A DNA stretch of 64,000 bases from an uncultured Lachnospiraceae bacterium. Its GTDB lineage: Bacteria > Bacillota > Clostridia > Lachnospirales > Lachnospiraceae. Made by a program: the position numbers and the translations under genes. Positions within the stretch are counted from its first letter, which is position 1; every line of letters begins with the position of its first letter. Location of the stretch: NCBI GenBank assembly GCA_910579465.1, contig CAJTUB010000004.1:124436-188435 (forward strand), written 5' to 3'. The notes below the pieces were generated by a model. That model was not told the DNA's origin. It did not search any database and saw only the letters and a list, made by a program, of their open reading frames with translations. This document shows, piece by piece, positions 7,953 to 16,227 of the stretch.

Positions 7953-8203
7953 CTTGAGTTTCGCATTTTGCATATCCCTTTATGTCCGGGAGAGGGTACC
8001 GCATCATAATTTTGCATTTGTCCGAAGGACCGCGGCTTTTAGCGCAGCTGGAATCACCTCTTAGTGCTGGTTAGGCGCGAGGACGCCACCGAGCGCCTTA
8101 ACAGCACTTAGAGGAAGTCCGGCGGAGTGTTCGCGCTTGCAAAATTATGATGCGGTACCCTCTCCCGGACTTGTCAGGGTTGCTAAAAATGCGAAAACTC
8201 AAG
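7953..8203 (+). mobile_element. Structured MITE-like element, copy 1 (251 bp)
   Basis: Flanked by the 8-bp direct repeat TCAAAAAC (7945-7952 and 8204-8211), which looks like a target duplication. The ends are inverted repeats CTTGAGTTTCGCATTTT / AAAATGCGAAAACTCAAG. Inside, a perfect 33-bp stem (7984-8016 with 8138-8170) encloses a 121-nt core with a GTCC-GAA-GGAC hairpin and a long CCTCTTAGTGCTG/CAGCACTTAGAGG hairpin holding GTTAGGCGCGAGGACGCC. The core is about 91% identical to copy 2. There is no coding capacity. The right end stops 11 bp before the -35 box of the GH115 gene. Confidence 0.8.
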
Positions 8204-8214
8204 TCAAAAACAGG

Positions 8215-8243
8215 TTGTTTCCTCTCCCTGAATATGCTATGAT
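8215..8243 (+). promoter_or_regulatory. Promoter of the GH115 gene
   Basis: TTGTTT (8215-8220), 17-bp spacer, TATGAT (8238-8243) with TGC extended -10. It starts 3 bp after the right target duplication of the mobile element. Confidence 0.6.
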
Positions 8244-8293
8244 GAAAGCAGATGAAATTTGTCTGCACGCAGAGTGCAGGGAGAGGAGACACG

Positions 8294-11143
8294 ATGGGTT
8301 TTAAATTGGTTCGCGGCAGCAGTGCGGTGCCGTTTCTTGTAGAAAAAGAGGCATATGAGGGAGTACGTCTGGTTGCGGGTAAGGTGTGCGCGGATGTCCA
8401 GATGGTTTCCGGGAAGCTCCCGAAGGTGGAGCAGCCGAAAAAGGTAAAGAAGCCGTCCGGCTGTGTGCTTGCAGCGACGGCAGGGAAGAGCCCGATTCTG
8501 GATTTGTACGAGAGCGAGGGGCTGCTGGATTTATCGGATATCAAAGGGAAACGGGAGGTTTATAAGATTGCCGTACTCGGCGAGGGAAGCAAGGCAGTCT
8601 TAGTCGTTGCCGGGAGCGATAAGCGGGGAACGATTTACGGACTGTTCCATCTTTCGGAGTGCATCGGGGTTTCGCCGCTTGTTTACTGGGCAGATGTGAC
8701 GCCGGTACGCTGTAAGGAGCCGGTAATCCCGGAGGAGCAGATGATTACCTCGAAGGAGCCGTCCGTAAAGTACCGGGGCTTTTTCATCAACGACGAATGG
8801 CCGTCGTTCGGAAACTGGACGTTTGAGAAGTTCGGCGGCTTTACCGCAAAGATGTACGATAATGTATTCGAGCTGCTGCTCCGTATGAAGGGAAATTATT
8901 TATGGCCGGCAATGTGGTCCTCCTCGTTCCCGTTGGACGGACCCGGGATTGAGAGTGCGGAGCTGGCAGATACATATGGCGTCGTCATGGGGACGTCCCA
9001 CCATGAGCCGTGCCTGCGTGCGAGTGAGGAATGGGATAAGGTAAAGGGTGCGGATACGCCTTACGGAACCGAGTGGAATTATTATGTCAATCGCGAGGGA
9101 CTCCTGAAATACTGGGAGGGCGGTCTTGCCCGCAGCGGTAAATATGAGAATATCATTACCATCGGGATGCGCGGCGAGCGGGACAGCTCGATGCTCGGAC
9201 CGGATGCCACGTTAGAGGAGAACATTAATTTATTAAAGGACATTATTTCCGAGCAGAGAAAGCTGATTGCAAAGTATGTCAACGAGGATACGGAGCAGGT
9301 GCCGCAGATGCTTGCGCTGTATAAGGAAGTGGAAGCGTACTATTACGGCGATGAGACGACCGCGGGTCTGAAGGACTGGGACGGTCTGGACGGCGTTACG
9401 CTGATGCTTTGCGAGGATAATTTCGGAAATATGCGTACATTGCCGACGGAAAAGCTCCGTGCGCATAAGGGCGGCTATGGGATGTATTATCATTTCGACT
9501 ACCACGGCGGGCCGGTTTCCTATGAGTGGGTCAATTCCACACCGCTTGCAAAGGTATGGGACCAGATGTCTATGGCGTACGATTACGGCATCCGTGACAT
9601 CTGGATTGTCAATGTAGGCGATTTAAAGCCGCAGGAGTTCCCGCTTTCCTATTTTATGAGCTTGGCATATGACTTTGACCGTTACGGGACGTCTGCGCCG
9701 AATACGACGGAGGAGTTTACGGATGCCTTCGTGAAGAAGCAGTTCGGCGGTGGTTTTACGGAGAGCGAGTTAGCGGAGATTTCTTATATTTTAAAGGAGT
9801 ATACGAGATTAAACGGCACGCGCCGTCCGGAGGTAATGACGGCAAATGTCTATCATCCGGTGCATTACGGCGAGACGGAGCAGGTGCGTGAGCGTGCAAA
9901 GAAGCTCGCGGAGACGGCGGCACGCCTTTACGTTTCGTGCCGTAAGGAGTATAAGGCGGCGTTCTGTGAGCTGGTATATTTCCCGGCAGTGGCGTCCGCC
10001 AATATCATCCAGATGCAGACAGCGGCAAGCCTGAACAGCTATTACGCAAGGTGCGGGCTGACGGTGGCAAACCGCTATGCAAAGGAAATCGAGAGTGCAA
10101 TCAGCAGGGATGCGGAGCTTACGGAGGAGTATCACAAGGCGGCAGGTGGCAAGTGGAATCATATGATGTCGTCCGCGCATATCGGATTTTCTGCCTGGAA
10201 TGATGAGGGCTGGAAGTACCCGGTAGCGCAGACCGTTTACGGTGTAAAGGGCGCAAGACCGGCAGTCCGCCTGTCTGGCGAGGAAAGGGTGTTCCTGGGC
10301 GGAAGTATTACCCTGAAGGCGCCGCGCGCCGGAGCGTCCCTTCTTGTAGAGCTGTTAAACGGCGGCGTGGAGCCGGTGGAATATACGGTGACCGCAGAAG
10401 GCGGGTGCAGTACGGACGTGACACAGGGAACCTATGAAATGAACGCATGGCTTACCGTGACCGTTGCAGGCGGGGAGGCAGGCACGGCAGGGACCGTTGT
10501 CATTTCGGCTGCCGGACGGCGGTTCGAGCTGAAGGCGGAGCGTGTGGCGCCGGAGCTTGTCAAGCTGAAAAAGGAAAGCTTTATGGAGGAGTACGCAAAG
10601 CAGGTACAGGGAACCGGGGACTATGTTGCCTTTGAAGCGGGAGACTTTGTCGAGAGCCGTGGGACGGCTTCGGCAGCGTACCGGGTACTGAAAAATTACG
10701 GACGCACGAGGGATTCCGTCAAGGTCTATCCGACGACGGAGAGCTTTACCGAGGAGCAGGCGAAAAAGCATGAAACGCCGGAGCTTACCTATCTGCTTAC
10801 GGCAGCGGAGGCAGGAGAGTACGGAGCCGTTCTCTATGTGGCACCGTCCAATCCGCTGTATCCGGGCGATAAGCAGCGCCTTGCCCTGACCGTCAATGAC
10901 GGGGAGACGCAGGTATTTTCCACGCTTCCGGAGCGTTTTTCTGCCGGAAACTGCTGGAATAAGGAATGGAATGACAATGTATTAGACAATATCAGACAGT
11001 GTAAGCTGACCGTGACCTTAAAGGAAGGGGAAAACCGTCTGGTCGCAGGTGCGGTAGATGCAGGTGTCATTTTGCAGAAGATTGTAGTTTACCCGCTCGC
11101 AAAGCCGTTAAAGACCTCTTATCTGGGACCGTGCGGCGAGTAA
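8294..11143 (+). CDS. Glycoside hydrolase family 115 (xylan alpha-glucuronidase)
   Basis: 949 residues, full family length. Start at ATG 8294 behind GGAGAGGAG; a longer frame from 8252 begins inside the likely 5' UTR. Family blocks seen in order: an N-terminal alpha/beta domain with GSDKRGTIYGLFHLSECIG, the barrel with YRGFFINDEWPSFGNW, MKGNYLWPAMWSSSF, GTSHHEPCLRA and GMRGERDSSMLGPDA, a helical domain with SAHIGFSAWNDEGWKYP, and a C-terminal beta domain. GH115 enzymes release (4-O-methyl)glucuronic acid from xylan. No signal peptide is visible, so it would act on imported oligosaccharides. It is a single gene with its own promoter next to mobile-element copy 1. Confidence 0.88.
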   Translation: MGFKLVRGSSAVPFLVEKEAYEGVRLVAGKVCADVQMVSGKLPKVEQPKKVKKPSGCVLAATAGKSPILDLYESEGLLDLSDIKGKREVYKIAVLGEGSKAVLVVAGSDKRGTIYGLFHLSECIGVSPLVYWADVTPVRCKEPVIPEEQMITSKEPSVKYRGFFINDEWPSFGNWTFEKFGGFTAKMYDNVFELLLRMKGNYLWPAMWSSSFPLDGPGIESAELADTYGVVMGTSHHEPCLRASEEWDKVKGADTPYGTEWNYYVNREGLLKYWEGGLARSGKYENIITIGMRGERDSSMLGPDATLEENINLLKDIISEQRKLIAKYVNEDTEQVPQMLALYKEVEAYYYGDETTAGLKDWDGLDGVTLMLCEDNFGNMRTLPTEKLRAHKGGYGMYYHFDYHGGPVSYEWVNSTPLAKVWDQMSMAYDYGIRDIWIVNVGDLKPQEFPLSYFMSLAYDFDRYGTSAPNTTEEFTDAFVKKQFGGGFTESELAEISYILKEYTRLNGTRRPEVMTANVYHPVHYGETEQVRERAKKLAETAARLYVSCRKEYKAAFCELVYFPAVASANIIQMQTAASLNSYYARCGLTVANRYAKEIESAISRDAELTEEYHKAAGGKWNHMMSSAHIGFSAWNDEGWKYPVAQTVYGVKGARPAVRLSGEERVFLGGSITLKAPRAGASLLVELLNGGVEPVEYTVTAEGGCSTDVTQGTYEMNAWLTVTVAGGEAGTAGTVVISAAGRRFELKAERVAPELVKLKKESFMEEYAKQVQGTGDYVAFEAGDFVESRGTASAAYRVLKNYGRTRDSVKVYPTTESFTEEQAKKHETPELTYLLTAAEAGEYGAVLYVAPSNPLYPGDKQRLALTVNDGETQVFSTLPERFSAGNCWNKEWNDNVLDNIRQCKLTVTLKEGENRLVAGAVDAGVILQKIVVYPLAKPLKTSYLGPCGE

Positions 11144-11280
11144 TAGGGAATAGAGGTGCAGATGCCCTGCAAGCGTTAGCGGAGCATCTGCGCCGCGTAT
11201 TCCGGCTGGGAATGAATGGACAGCAGGTAATGTAAGGATAACGGGCGTATTTTTGTCCGGGAAGGCAGGCGGGGGACGCA

Positions 11281-12117
11281 ATGAATACCAATAAACTTCT
11301 GAGGTTTCGCGACAGCGCGGAGTTTTTTGCCTGCCCTGTCTGTAACGCTGAATTAAGGCTTTGGGAGCACAGCCTGCGCTGTGCCGGAGGACATTGCTAT
11401 GATATAGCAAAATACGGCTATGTCAATCTTCTTTTACATACGAAACGGGAGAAGAATTACAGTAAGGACAGCTTTTTAAAGCGGAAGCAGATTCTGGAGA
11501 ACGGTTATTATTCCCATATCCTGAAGGAGCTGCTGGCGGTATTGGAGGATTATGATACCGGCAGCGTCCTTCTGGACGCGGGCTGCGGCGAGGGGTATTA
11601 TGCTTCGGAGGTCAGTAAGCATACGGCAAAGACAATACTGGCATTTGATATCGTAAAGGATTCTGTCCAGCTTGCGGCACAGAGGGATTCCGGCAATCTG
11701 GTCCGGTGGTTTGTCGGGGACCTCGCGAAAATCCCGCTCCGGAGGCAGTGCGTTGACAGTATCCTGAATATTTTTTCCCCTGCCAATTACGCGGAGTTTG
11801 ACAGGGTATTGAAGCCGGGCGGGTATCTCATCAAGGTAATTCCGGGGGAGAACCATGTAAAGGAGCTCCGTGCAGCGGCAAAGGACGCCCTGGTGAATAA
11901 GGAGTATTCCAATGAGCAGATTGCCGGTTATTTTGAGCAGCACTACCCCCTTCTTGAGAAGCGGAAATGCTCTGCAACGTATCAGATGCCGCAAGAGCAT
12001 CTGGAGGCGTTTGTGGAGATGACGCCGTTACTGTTCCATGTGGATAAGGAGCATATCGACCGGGAGCAGATAAAGGAAGTAACGGTTGAGGCTGAGATTC
12101 TTTTAGGGAGGCGGTAA
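11281..12117 (+). CDS. RlmA-type 23S rRNA (guanine-N1) methyltransferase
   Basis: 278 residues. The N-terminus FACPVCNAELRLW...CAGGHCYD is the CxxC...CxxxH/C zinc module of the RlmA family. It is followed by the family stretch DIAKYGYVNLLL and the SAM motif LLDAGCGEGYYAS near residue 100. NIFSPANYAEFDRVLKPGG matches post-motif IV regions. RlmA(I)/(II) methylate G745/G748 in 23S rRNA hairpin 35; in some species this changes macrolide or tylosin sensitivity. A TetR regulator starts 4 bp after its stop, then a drug-exporter-like ABC pair, so a linked antibiotic-response role is possible (inference). I could not decide between the G745 and G748 subfamilies. Confidence 0.82.
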   Translation: MNTNKLLRFRDSAEFFACPVCNAELRLWEHSLRCAGGHCYDIAKYGYVNLLLHTKREKNYSKDSFLKRKQILENGYYSHILKELLAVLEDYDTGSVLLDAGCGEGYYASEVSKHTAKTILAFDIVKDSVQLAAQRDSGNLVRWFVGDLAKIPLRRQCVDSILNIFSPANYAEFDRVLKPGGYLIKVIPGENHVKELRAAAKDALVNKEYSNEQIAGYFEQHYPLLEKRKCSATYQMPQEHLEAFVEMTPLLFHVDKEHIDREQIKEVTVEAEILLGRR

Positions 12118-12121
12118 GGAA

Positions 12122-12754
12122 TTGAAAGAGGATGGCGAAACGAGGGAACTCCTTCTGGAAAAGGCAAAGAAGGAGTTTCTCGAAAAGGGATATATGAAGT
12201 CCTCCCTGCGCAGAATCTGTTCGGAGGCAGGCGTTACCACCGGCGCGTTGTATTTCTTTTTTAAGGATAAGGAGGATTTATTCGGCGCGCTTGTAGACGG
12301 CTTCATAGCGCAGCTTTCCGGACTGCTCAACCAGCATTTTGAAGAGGAAAACGCGCTTCTTTCGCAGCAGTCGGAGTATGCGCATTCCGAGGGCGACCAT
12401 GATCGTTTTGCAGAGCTTCTGGTGCGCCATCTGTATGACAATTATGATGCCGTTATCCTGCTTGTAAAAAAATCGCAGGGCTCCCGCTATGAGAATTTTC
12501 CCGACAGGATTACGGAGCTTCTTGAAAAAAGATATCTTTTCTTTATGGCGGAATATGCGCAGGGACACGGTCTGCCTGTTCCGGAAGCCTTTTTTGTCCA
12601 TTTTATCGTCCATACGGCGGTGGATTCGATGGTGCAGCTTTTGTTAAATGAAAAGGACGTCGAAAGGGCGGTTGCAATCCAGAAAAGGCTGCTGGAGTTT
12701 GTTGTGGCAGGGAGCGTCAGGCTGATACTTTCAAGGGAACAGCCGCCCGGCTAG
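12122..12754 (+). CDS. TetR/AcrR family transcriptional regulator
   Basis: 210 residues. The N-terminal helix-turn-helix reads LRRICSEAGVTTGALYFFF with KDKEDLF after it, the standard TetR DNA-binding signature. The C-terminal ligand domain is not recognisable. The start is TTG at 12122, 4 bp after the rlmA-like stop and behind GGGAGGCGGTAAGGA; no ATG fits better. The likely target is the ABC transporter operon that follows: a 17-bp perfect palindrome lies in that leader at 12825-12841. Confidence 0.85.
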   Translation: MKEDGETRELLLEKAKKEFLEKGYMKSSLRRICSEAGVTTGALYFFFKDKEDLFGALVDGFIAQLSGLLNQHFEEENALLSQQSEYAHSEGDHDRFAELLVRHLYDNYDAVILLVKKSQGSRYENFPDRITELLEKRYLFFMAEYAQGHGLPVPEAFFVHFIVHTAVDSMVQLLLNEKDVERAVAIQKRLLEFVVAGSVRLILSREQPPG

Positions 12755-12824
12755 AGAACCCGGGCGGGAGGCTGCTGCCTGCCGTGGCAGCGGCTCCGGT
12801 AGAGGTCTTATTTTTTTAAGCTCA

Positions 12825-12841
12825 ACATAACAGTGTTATGT
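12825..12841. promoter_or_regulatory. Candidate TetR operator
   Basis: ACATAACAGTGTTATGT is a perfect 7-bp inverted repeat around AGT. It lies 38 bp upstream of the ABC ATPase start and downstream of the adjacent tetR gene. Spacing and symmetry fit a TetR-family site. The binding partner is inferred from position. Confidence 0.6.
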
Positions 12842-12879
12842 AAAACTGATTTTCTATTATTTCACGAGGAGGTAGTAGT

Positions 12880-13581
12880 ATGTATCTGGAAATTAACGAT
12901 TTGAAAAAGAGCTATGGGAAGGATAGCAGCTATGTCGAGGTGCTCCGGGGCGTTTCGGCTTCGGTCGGGAGAGGGCAGATGTGCGCTATCCAGGGCGCCA
13001 GCGGCAGCGGGAAGTCCACGCTGCTAAACTGTATCGGCGGTCTTGAAACGATAGACGCGGGTTCGGTTAAGGTAGACGGCAGGGAGATATCCGGATTAAA
13101 GCCGAAGGAGCTGTCCGAATACCGGCGGGACAATCTGGGCTTTGTCTTTCAGTTTTATAATCTTGTGCCGAATCTTACCGTGCAGGAAAATATAGAGGTC
13201 TGCCAGTATATTTCGCAGACGCCGGCAGATATCGGCGAGCTGATAGAGCTGCTTGGTCTTTCCGGACACCGGAATAAATTTCCTTCCCAGCTTTCCGGAG
13301 GACAGCAGCAGCGCTGCGCCATTGCAAGGGCGCTTGCAAAGAATCCAAGACTGCTGTTATGCGACGAGCCGACCGGGGCACTCGACTCCAAAACCTCACG
13401 GGATATTCTGGTTTTACTGGAAAAAATCAATGAGCGGTACGGGACGACGATGCTTATTGTCACACATAACAACGCCATAAAAAATATGATGCATAAGGTG
13501 CTGGTTGTCAAGGACGGTCTTATCATAAGCGACTATGAAAATGAAATCCGCATACCCGCCGCAGAACTGGAGGAGCTGTAA
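12880..13581 (+). CDS. ABC transporter ATP-binding protein (MacB/LolD type)
   Basis: 233 residues. Walker A GASGSGKST, Q-loop FVFQFYNLVPNLTVQENI, signature LSGGQQQRCAIARAL, Walker B LLLCDEPTGALD and the switch His in VTHN are all intact. The LxPNLTVxENI type and the small size place it with ATPases that power FtsX-like mechanotransmission exporters. GAGGAGG precedes the ATG. It is coupled to the permease by a TAATG overlap and probably controlled by the TetR protein upstream. Confidence 0.9.
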   Translation: MYLEINDLKKSYGKDSSYVEVLRGVSASVGRGQMCAIQGASGSGKSTLLNCIGGLETIDAGSVKVDGREISGLKPKELSEYRRDNLGFVFQFYNLVPNLTVQENIEVCQYISQTPADIGELIELLGLSGHRNKFPSQLSGGQQQRCAIARALAKNPRLLLCDEPTGALDSKTSRDILVLLEKINERYGTTMLIVTHNNAIKNMMHKVLVVKDGLIISDYENEIRIPAAELEEL

Positions 13582-15821
13582 TGAAGAGACTATTTCATAA
13601 AAGGATAATCCGCGAGCTTTGCTGTAACCTCTGGCGTTATCTTGCCCTGTTTCTGATGATAGCGCTTGGAATGTATATTATAATTTCAGTAGTGGGCGCG
13701 GCAGAAACCATTATCACCGGAACGGAGCGGGCAGCGCGGCAGACGATGCCGGAGGACGGCCAGTTTACTACATTTCTTCCGCTCACGGAGGAACAGGAGG
13801 CTGCGATAGCAGACAGCGGGGTTATTCTGGAAAGAAGCTTTTACTTTGATATTAAAATGGCGGACGGCTCACTCCTGCGCGCCTACAGGCTGCGCCAAAG
13901 GACGGACCTTGCTTTAGTTGACACCGGACGGCTGCCTGTGCAGGGGAATGAGGTTTTCTTGGAAAAGCGTTACTGCGCCGAGCATAAGCTTTCCGTTGGA
14001 AGCCGTGTGGAAATCGGGAGCTGCGTAGTTACGGTCACAGGCATCGGCAGCGTTCCCGACTATGACCTGCCTGTCGCAAAATTCTCCGATCCCGCTGCCA
14101 ACAGCTTTCTTTTCGGCATTGCCTTTTTTCCGGATGAGCAGTATGAACTACTGGCGGGTGACGGTTACAGCGTGGAATACTGCTATACCTACCGTCTGGA
14201 TGGCAGCCTTTCCCATGACGGACTAAAGGAGCTTATCCGGGGCTTTGATTTTGAACCGGACAATGCCCTGGTTTCTTTTGTCAGGGCGGAGGATAATTGC
14301 AGGCTCAGGGCAGCGGCAGGGGATATGCGTATGAACAAAAGTGTGGGACTGTTGGCAGGCATCATTGTGATGGTGCTGTTCGCGTATGTGATTTCTGTTT
14401 TTGTCATTCACCGGCTGCAGCGTGAGGCAGCGGTAATTGGTACGCTTTACGCCCTGGGCGTAAGGCGGAGGGAGATTCTTGGCCAGTATATCGCGCTGCC
14501 TGTAATGGTCAGCCTTTTGGGTAGTCTTTCCGGCGCCATGTTTGGCTTCGGGCGGTTCGGGCTTCCTTTCCAGATGGCAGCTACCTACGGCTATTTTTCT
14601 GTCCCGGAGTTTGAGCCGGTGTATCCGCTGTACCTGATTCTGTATGCCGTCGTAATGCCGCCCGTCGTCTCGGCTGCCGTGAATTTTTTTGTAATAAACA
14701 GAAAGCTTTCCGGAACGGCACTTTCCCTTATGAGAAATGCACAGAGGTCCGGCGGGGGCGGACCGGCCTTGAAAAAAGCCGGATTTCTCCGCCGCTTCCA
14801 GATAAGACAGATGTACCGTGAGATGCGGGCAGGTATCACGGTCATTGCCGGGATGCTGATTGCGCTCCTGATTTTTATGATGGGACTGGACTGCGCCGTG
14901 CTGTGCCGGAATGTCGAAACCGACAGCGCGGAAACAACAAGGTTTGAATTTATGTATCTGTTGAAAGAGCCTCCGGAAAGCGTACCGGAAAACGCGGAGG
15001 CGTGTTATGTGGAGCTGCTCTCCAAAGTCTATCACGGCTATACGATGGACGTGAGCGTCATAGGAATCGGAAGCGCTAATCCGTATTACGGCGCCGTGCC
15101 GGAACAGGGGAAGGGTAAGGTAGTGGCAGGCGCTTCCGTGGCACAAAAGTATGGTCTGGAAAAGGGCAGCAGGCTTATCCTGACCAGCCGTGAAAGCGAT
15201 ACGGACTATGTCTTTACCGTCACGGAGATTGCCGACTATGCCGCAGGACTTGCGGTGTTTATGGAGATTGACAGCATGCGTGAGCTGTTCGGCAGAAGCG
15301 ACGGCTATTACAATATGCTTTTGTCCGACACTGCCCTTACGCTTGATGGCAGGCGGGTAAACGCGGTAACGACGAAGGAGGATATCGTGCGCTCCTCGGC
15401 AGTGTTTATTGAGCTGATGCGGCCGATGGTGCTTATGCTGACAGTCGCTTCGGTTATCGTGTTCCTTGCGGTTATGCTTCTTATGCTGAATGTGATGATA
15501 GAGCGCGCTTCCTTCGGGATATCCCTGATAAAGATTTTCGGCTACCGTACCGGGGAGATAAAAAAGCTTTACCTTGGCGGGATTACGATAACGGTATTCC
15601 TTGGGGCGGTTATTGCCATACCCGTTTCAAAGCTCGCGATAGACCGGCTGTTCCCGTGGCTTATCGCGAATACCTCCTGCGGGATGAACCTGGAATTTCC
15701 GCCGTATCTTTATGCGGTTGTCTTTCTCGGGGTAATGGCAGGCTGCTTTGCGGTAAACAGAATACTGACCTGTAAGCTGGAACGGATTTCTCCTGCGGAG
15801 GTTCTGAAAAACAGGGAGTGA
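13581..15821 (+). CDS. FtsX-like ABC transporter permease
   Basis: 746 residues. One N-terminal membrane helix (about 20-42), a large external domain, a block of three helices (about 255-370), a second external region, and a final three-helix block with MLLMLNVMIERASFGISLIKI and EISPAEVLKNRE-like ending (ERISPAEVLKNRE). This is the duplicated FtsX layout of Bce/Vex/MacB-type permeases that pump out or sense peptides and antibiotics. The substrate is unknown. It overlaps the ATPase stop codon by one base. Confidence 0.85.
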   Translation: MKRLFHKRIIRELCCNLWRYLALFLMIALGMYIIISVVGAAETIITGTERAARQTMPEDGQFTTFLPLTEEQEAAIADSGVILERSFYFDIKMADGSLLRAYRLRQRTDLALVDTGRLPVQGNEVFLEKRYCAEHKLSVGSRVEIGSCVVTVTGIGSVPDYDLPVAKFSDPAANSFLFGIAFFPDEQYELLAGDGYSVEYCYTYRLDGSLSHDGLKELIRGFDFEPDNALVSFVRAEDNCRLRAAAGDMRMNKSVGLLAGIIVMVLFAYVISVFVIHRLQREAAVIGTLYALGVRRREILGQYIALPVMVSLLGSLSGAMFGFGRFGLPFQMAATYGYFSVPEFEPVYPLYLILYAVVMPPVVSAAVNFFVINRKLSGTALSLMRNAQRSGGGGPALKKAGFLRRFQIRQMYREMRAGITVIAGMLIALLIFMMGLDCAVLCRNVETDSAETTRFEFMYLLKEPPESVPENAEACYVELLSKVYHGYTMDVSVIGIGSANPYYGAVPEQGKGKVVAGASVAQKYGLEKGSRLILTSRESDTDYVFTVTEIADYAAGLAVFMEIDSMRELFGRSDGYYNMLLSDTALTLDGRRVNAVTTKEDIVRSSAVFIELMRPMVLMLTVASVIVFLAVMLLMLNVMIERASFGISLIKIFGYRTGEIKKLYLGGITITVFLGAVIAIPVSKLAIDRLFPWLIANTSCGMNLEFPPYLYAVVFLGVMAGCFAVNRILTCKLERISPAEVLKNRE

Positions 15822-15901
15822 GGGCATTTTCAAGCCGGGGCAGGGAGCCGCCACGCCCGGAGCTGCCGCGCATTTCTATTTTGCAACAGCCCCCTAATAA
15901 T

Positions 15902-16153
15902 CGTGAGTTTCCGCATTTTTTAGCGACTTGGGAAGTCCCGGTGGCGGTACGGTAAGCTGCTTTTGCATTTGTCCGAAGGACCGCGGTTTTTAGCGCAACC
16001 GGAATCGCCTCTTAGAGCCGGTTAGGCGCGAGGACGCCACCGAGCGGCTTAACGGCTCTTAGAGGAAGTCCGGCGGAGCGTTTGCGCTTGCAAAATCAGC
16101 TTACCGTACTGTCGCCGGGACACAAAGGCATATGCAAAATGCGGAAACTCAAG
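15902..16153 (+). mobile_element. Structured MITE-like element, copy 2 (252 bp)
   Basis: Flanked by the 9-bp direct repeat CCTAATAAT (15893-15901 and 16154-16162). The left end CGTGAGTTTCCGCATTTT pairs with the right end AAAATGCGGAAACTCAAG, one base being changed. The inner stem (15935-15967 with 16089-16121) has 29 Watson-Crick pairs, three G-U pairs and one mismatch. It differs from the stem of copy 1 at 11 of 33 positions, yet stays paired. The core (15968-16088) is 121 nt with 11 differences from copy 1, including matched changes in the long hairpin (GAGCCG/CGGCTC for GTGCTG/CAGCAC). It ends 12 bp before the -35 box of the OYE gene. Confidence 0.8.
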
Positions 16154-16165
16154 CCTAATAATGTA

Positions 16166-16193
16166 TTGATTTGTGAGGCAAATCTGCTATACT
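16166..16193 (+). promoter_or_regulatory. Promoter of the OYE gene
   Basis: TTGATT (16166-16171), 16-bp spacer, TATACT (16188-16193) with a TGC extended -10. The first ATG at 16201 is too close to the -10 to be translated, which supports the start at 16228. Confidence 0.6.
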
Positions 16194-16227
16194 GAATGTA
16201 ATGAATTATTTATGGGGGTATCGTTTT

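Noticed and set aside
8066..8110. attC-like site: GTTAGGC and GCCTTAAC in the core of the structured element
   Set aside because: The order of the two core sites is the reverse of an integron attC, the second has an extra base, and no integrase or cassette arrangement is present.
15822..15890. GC-rich inverted repeat after the first FtsX-like permease as a terminator
   Set aside because: Pairing is imperfect and no T-run follows directly; not strong enough to call.
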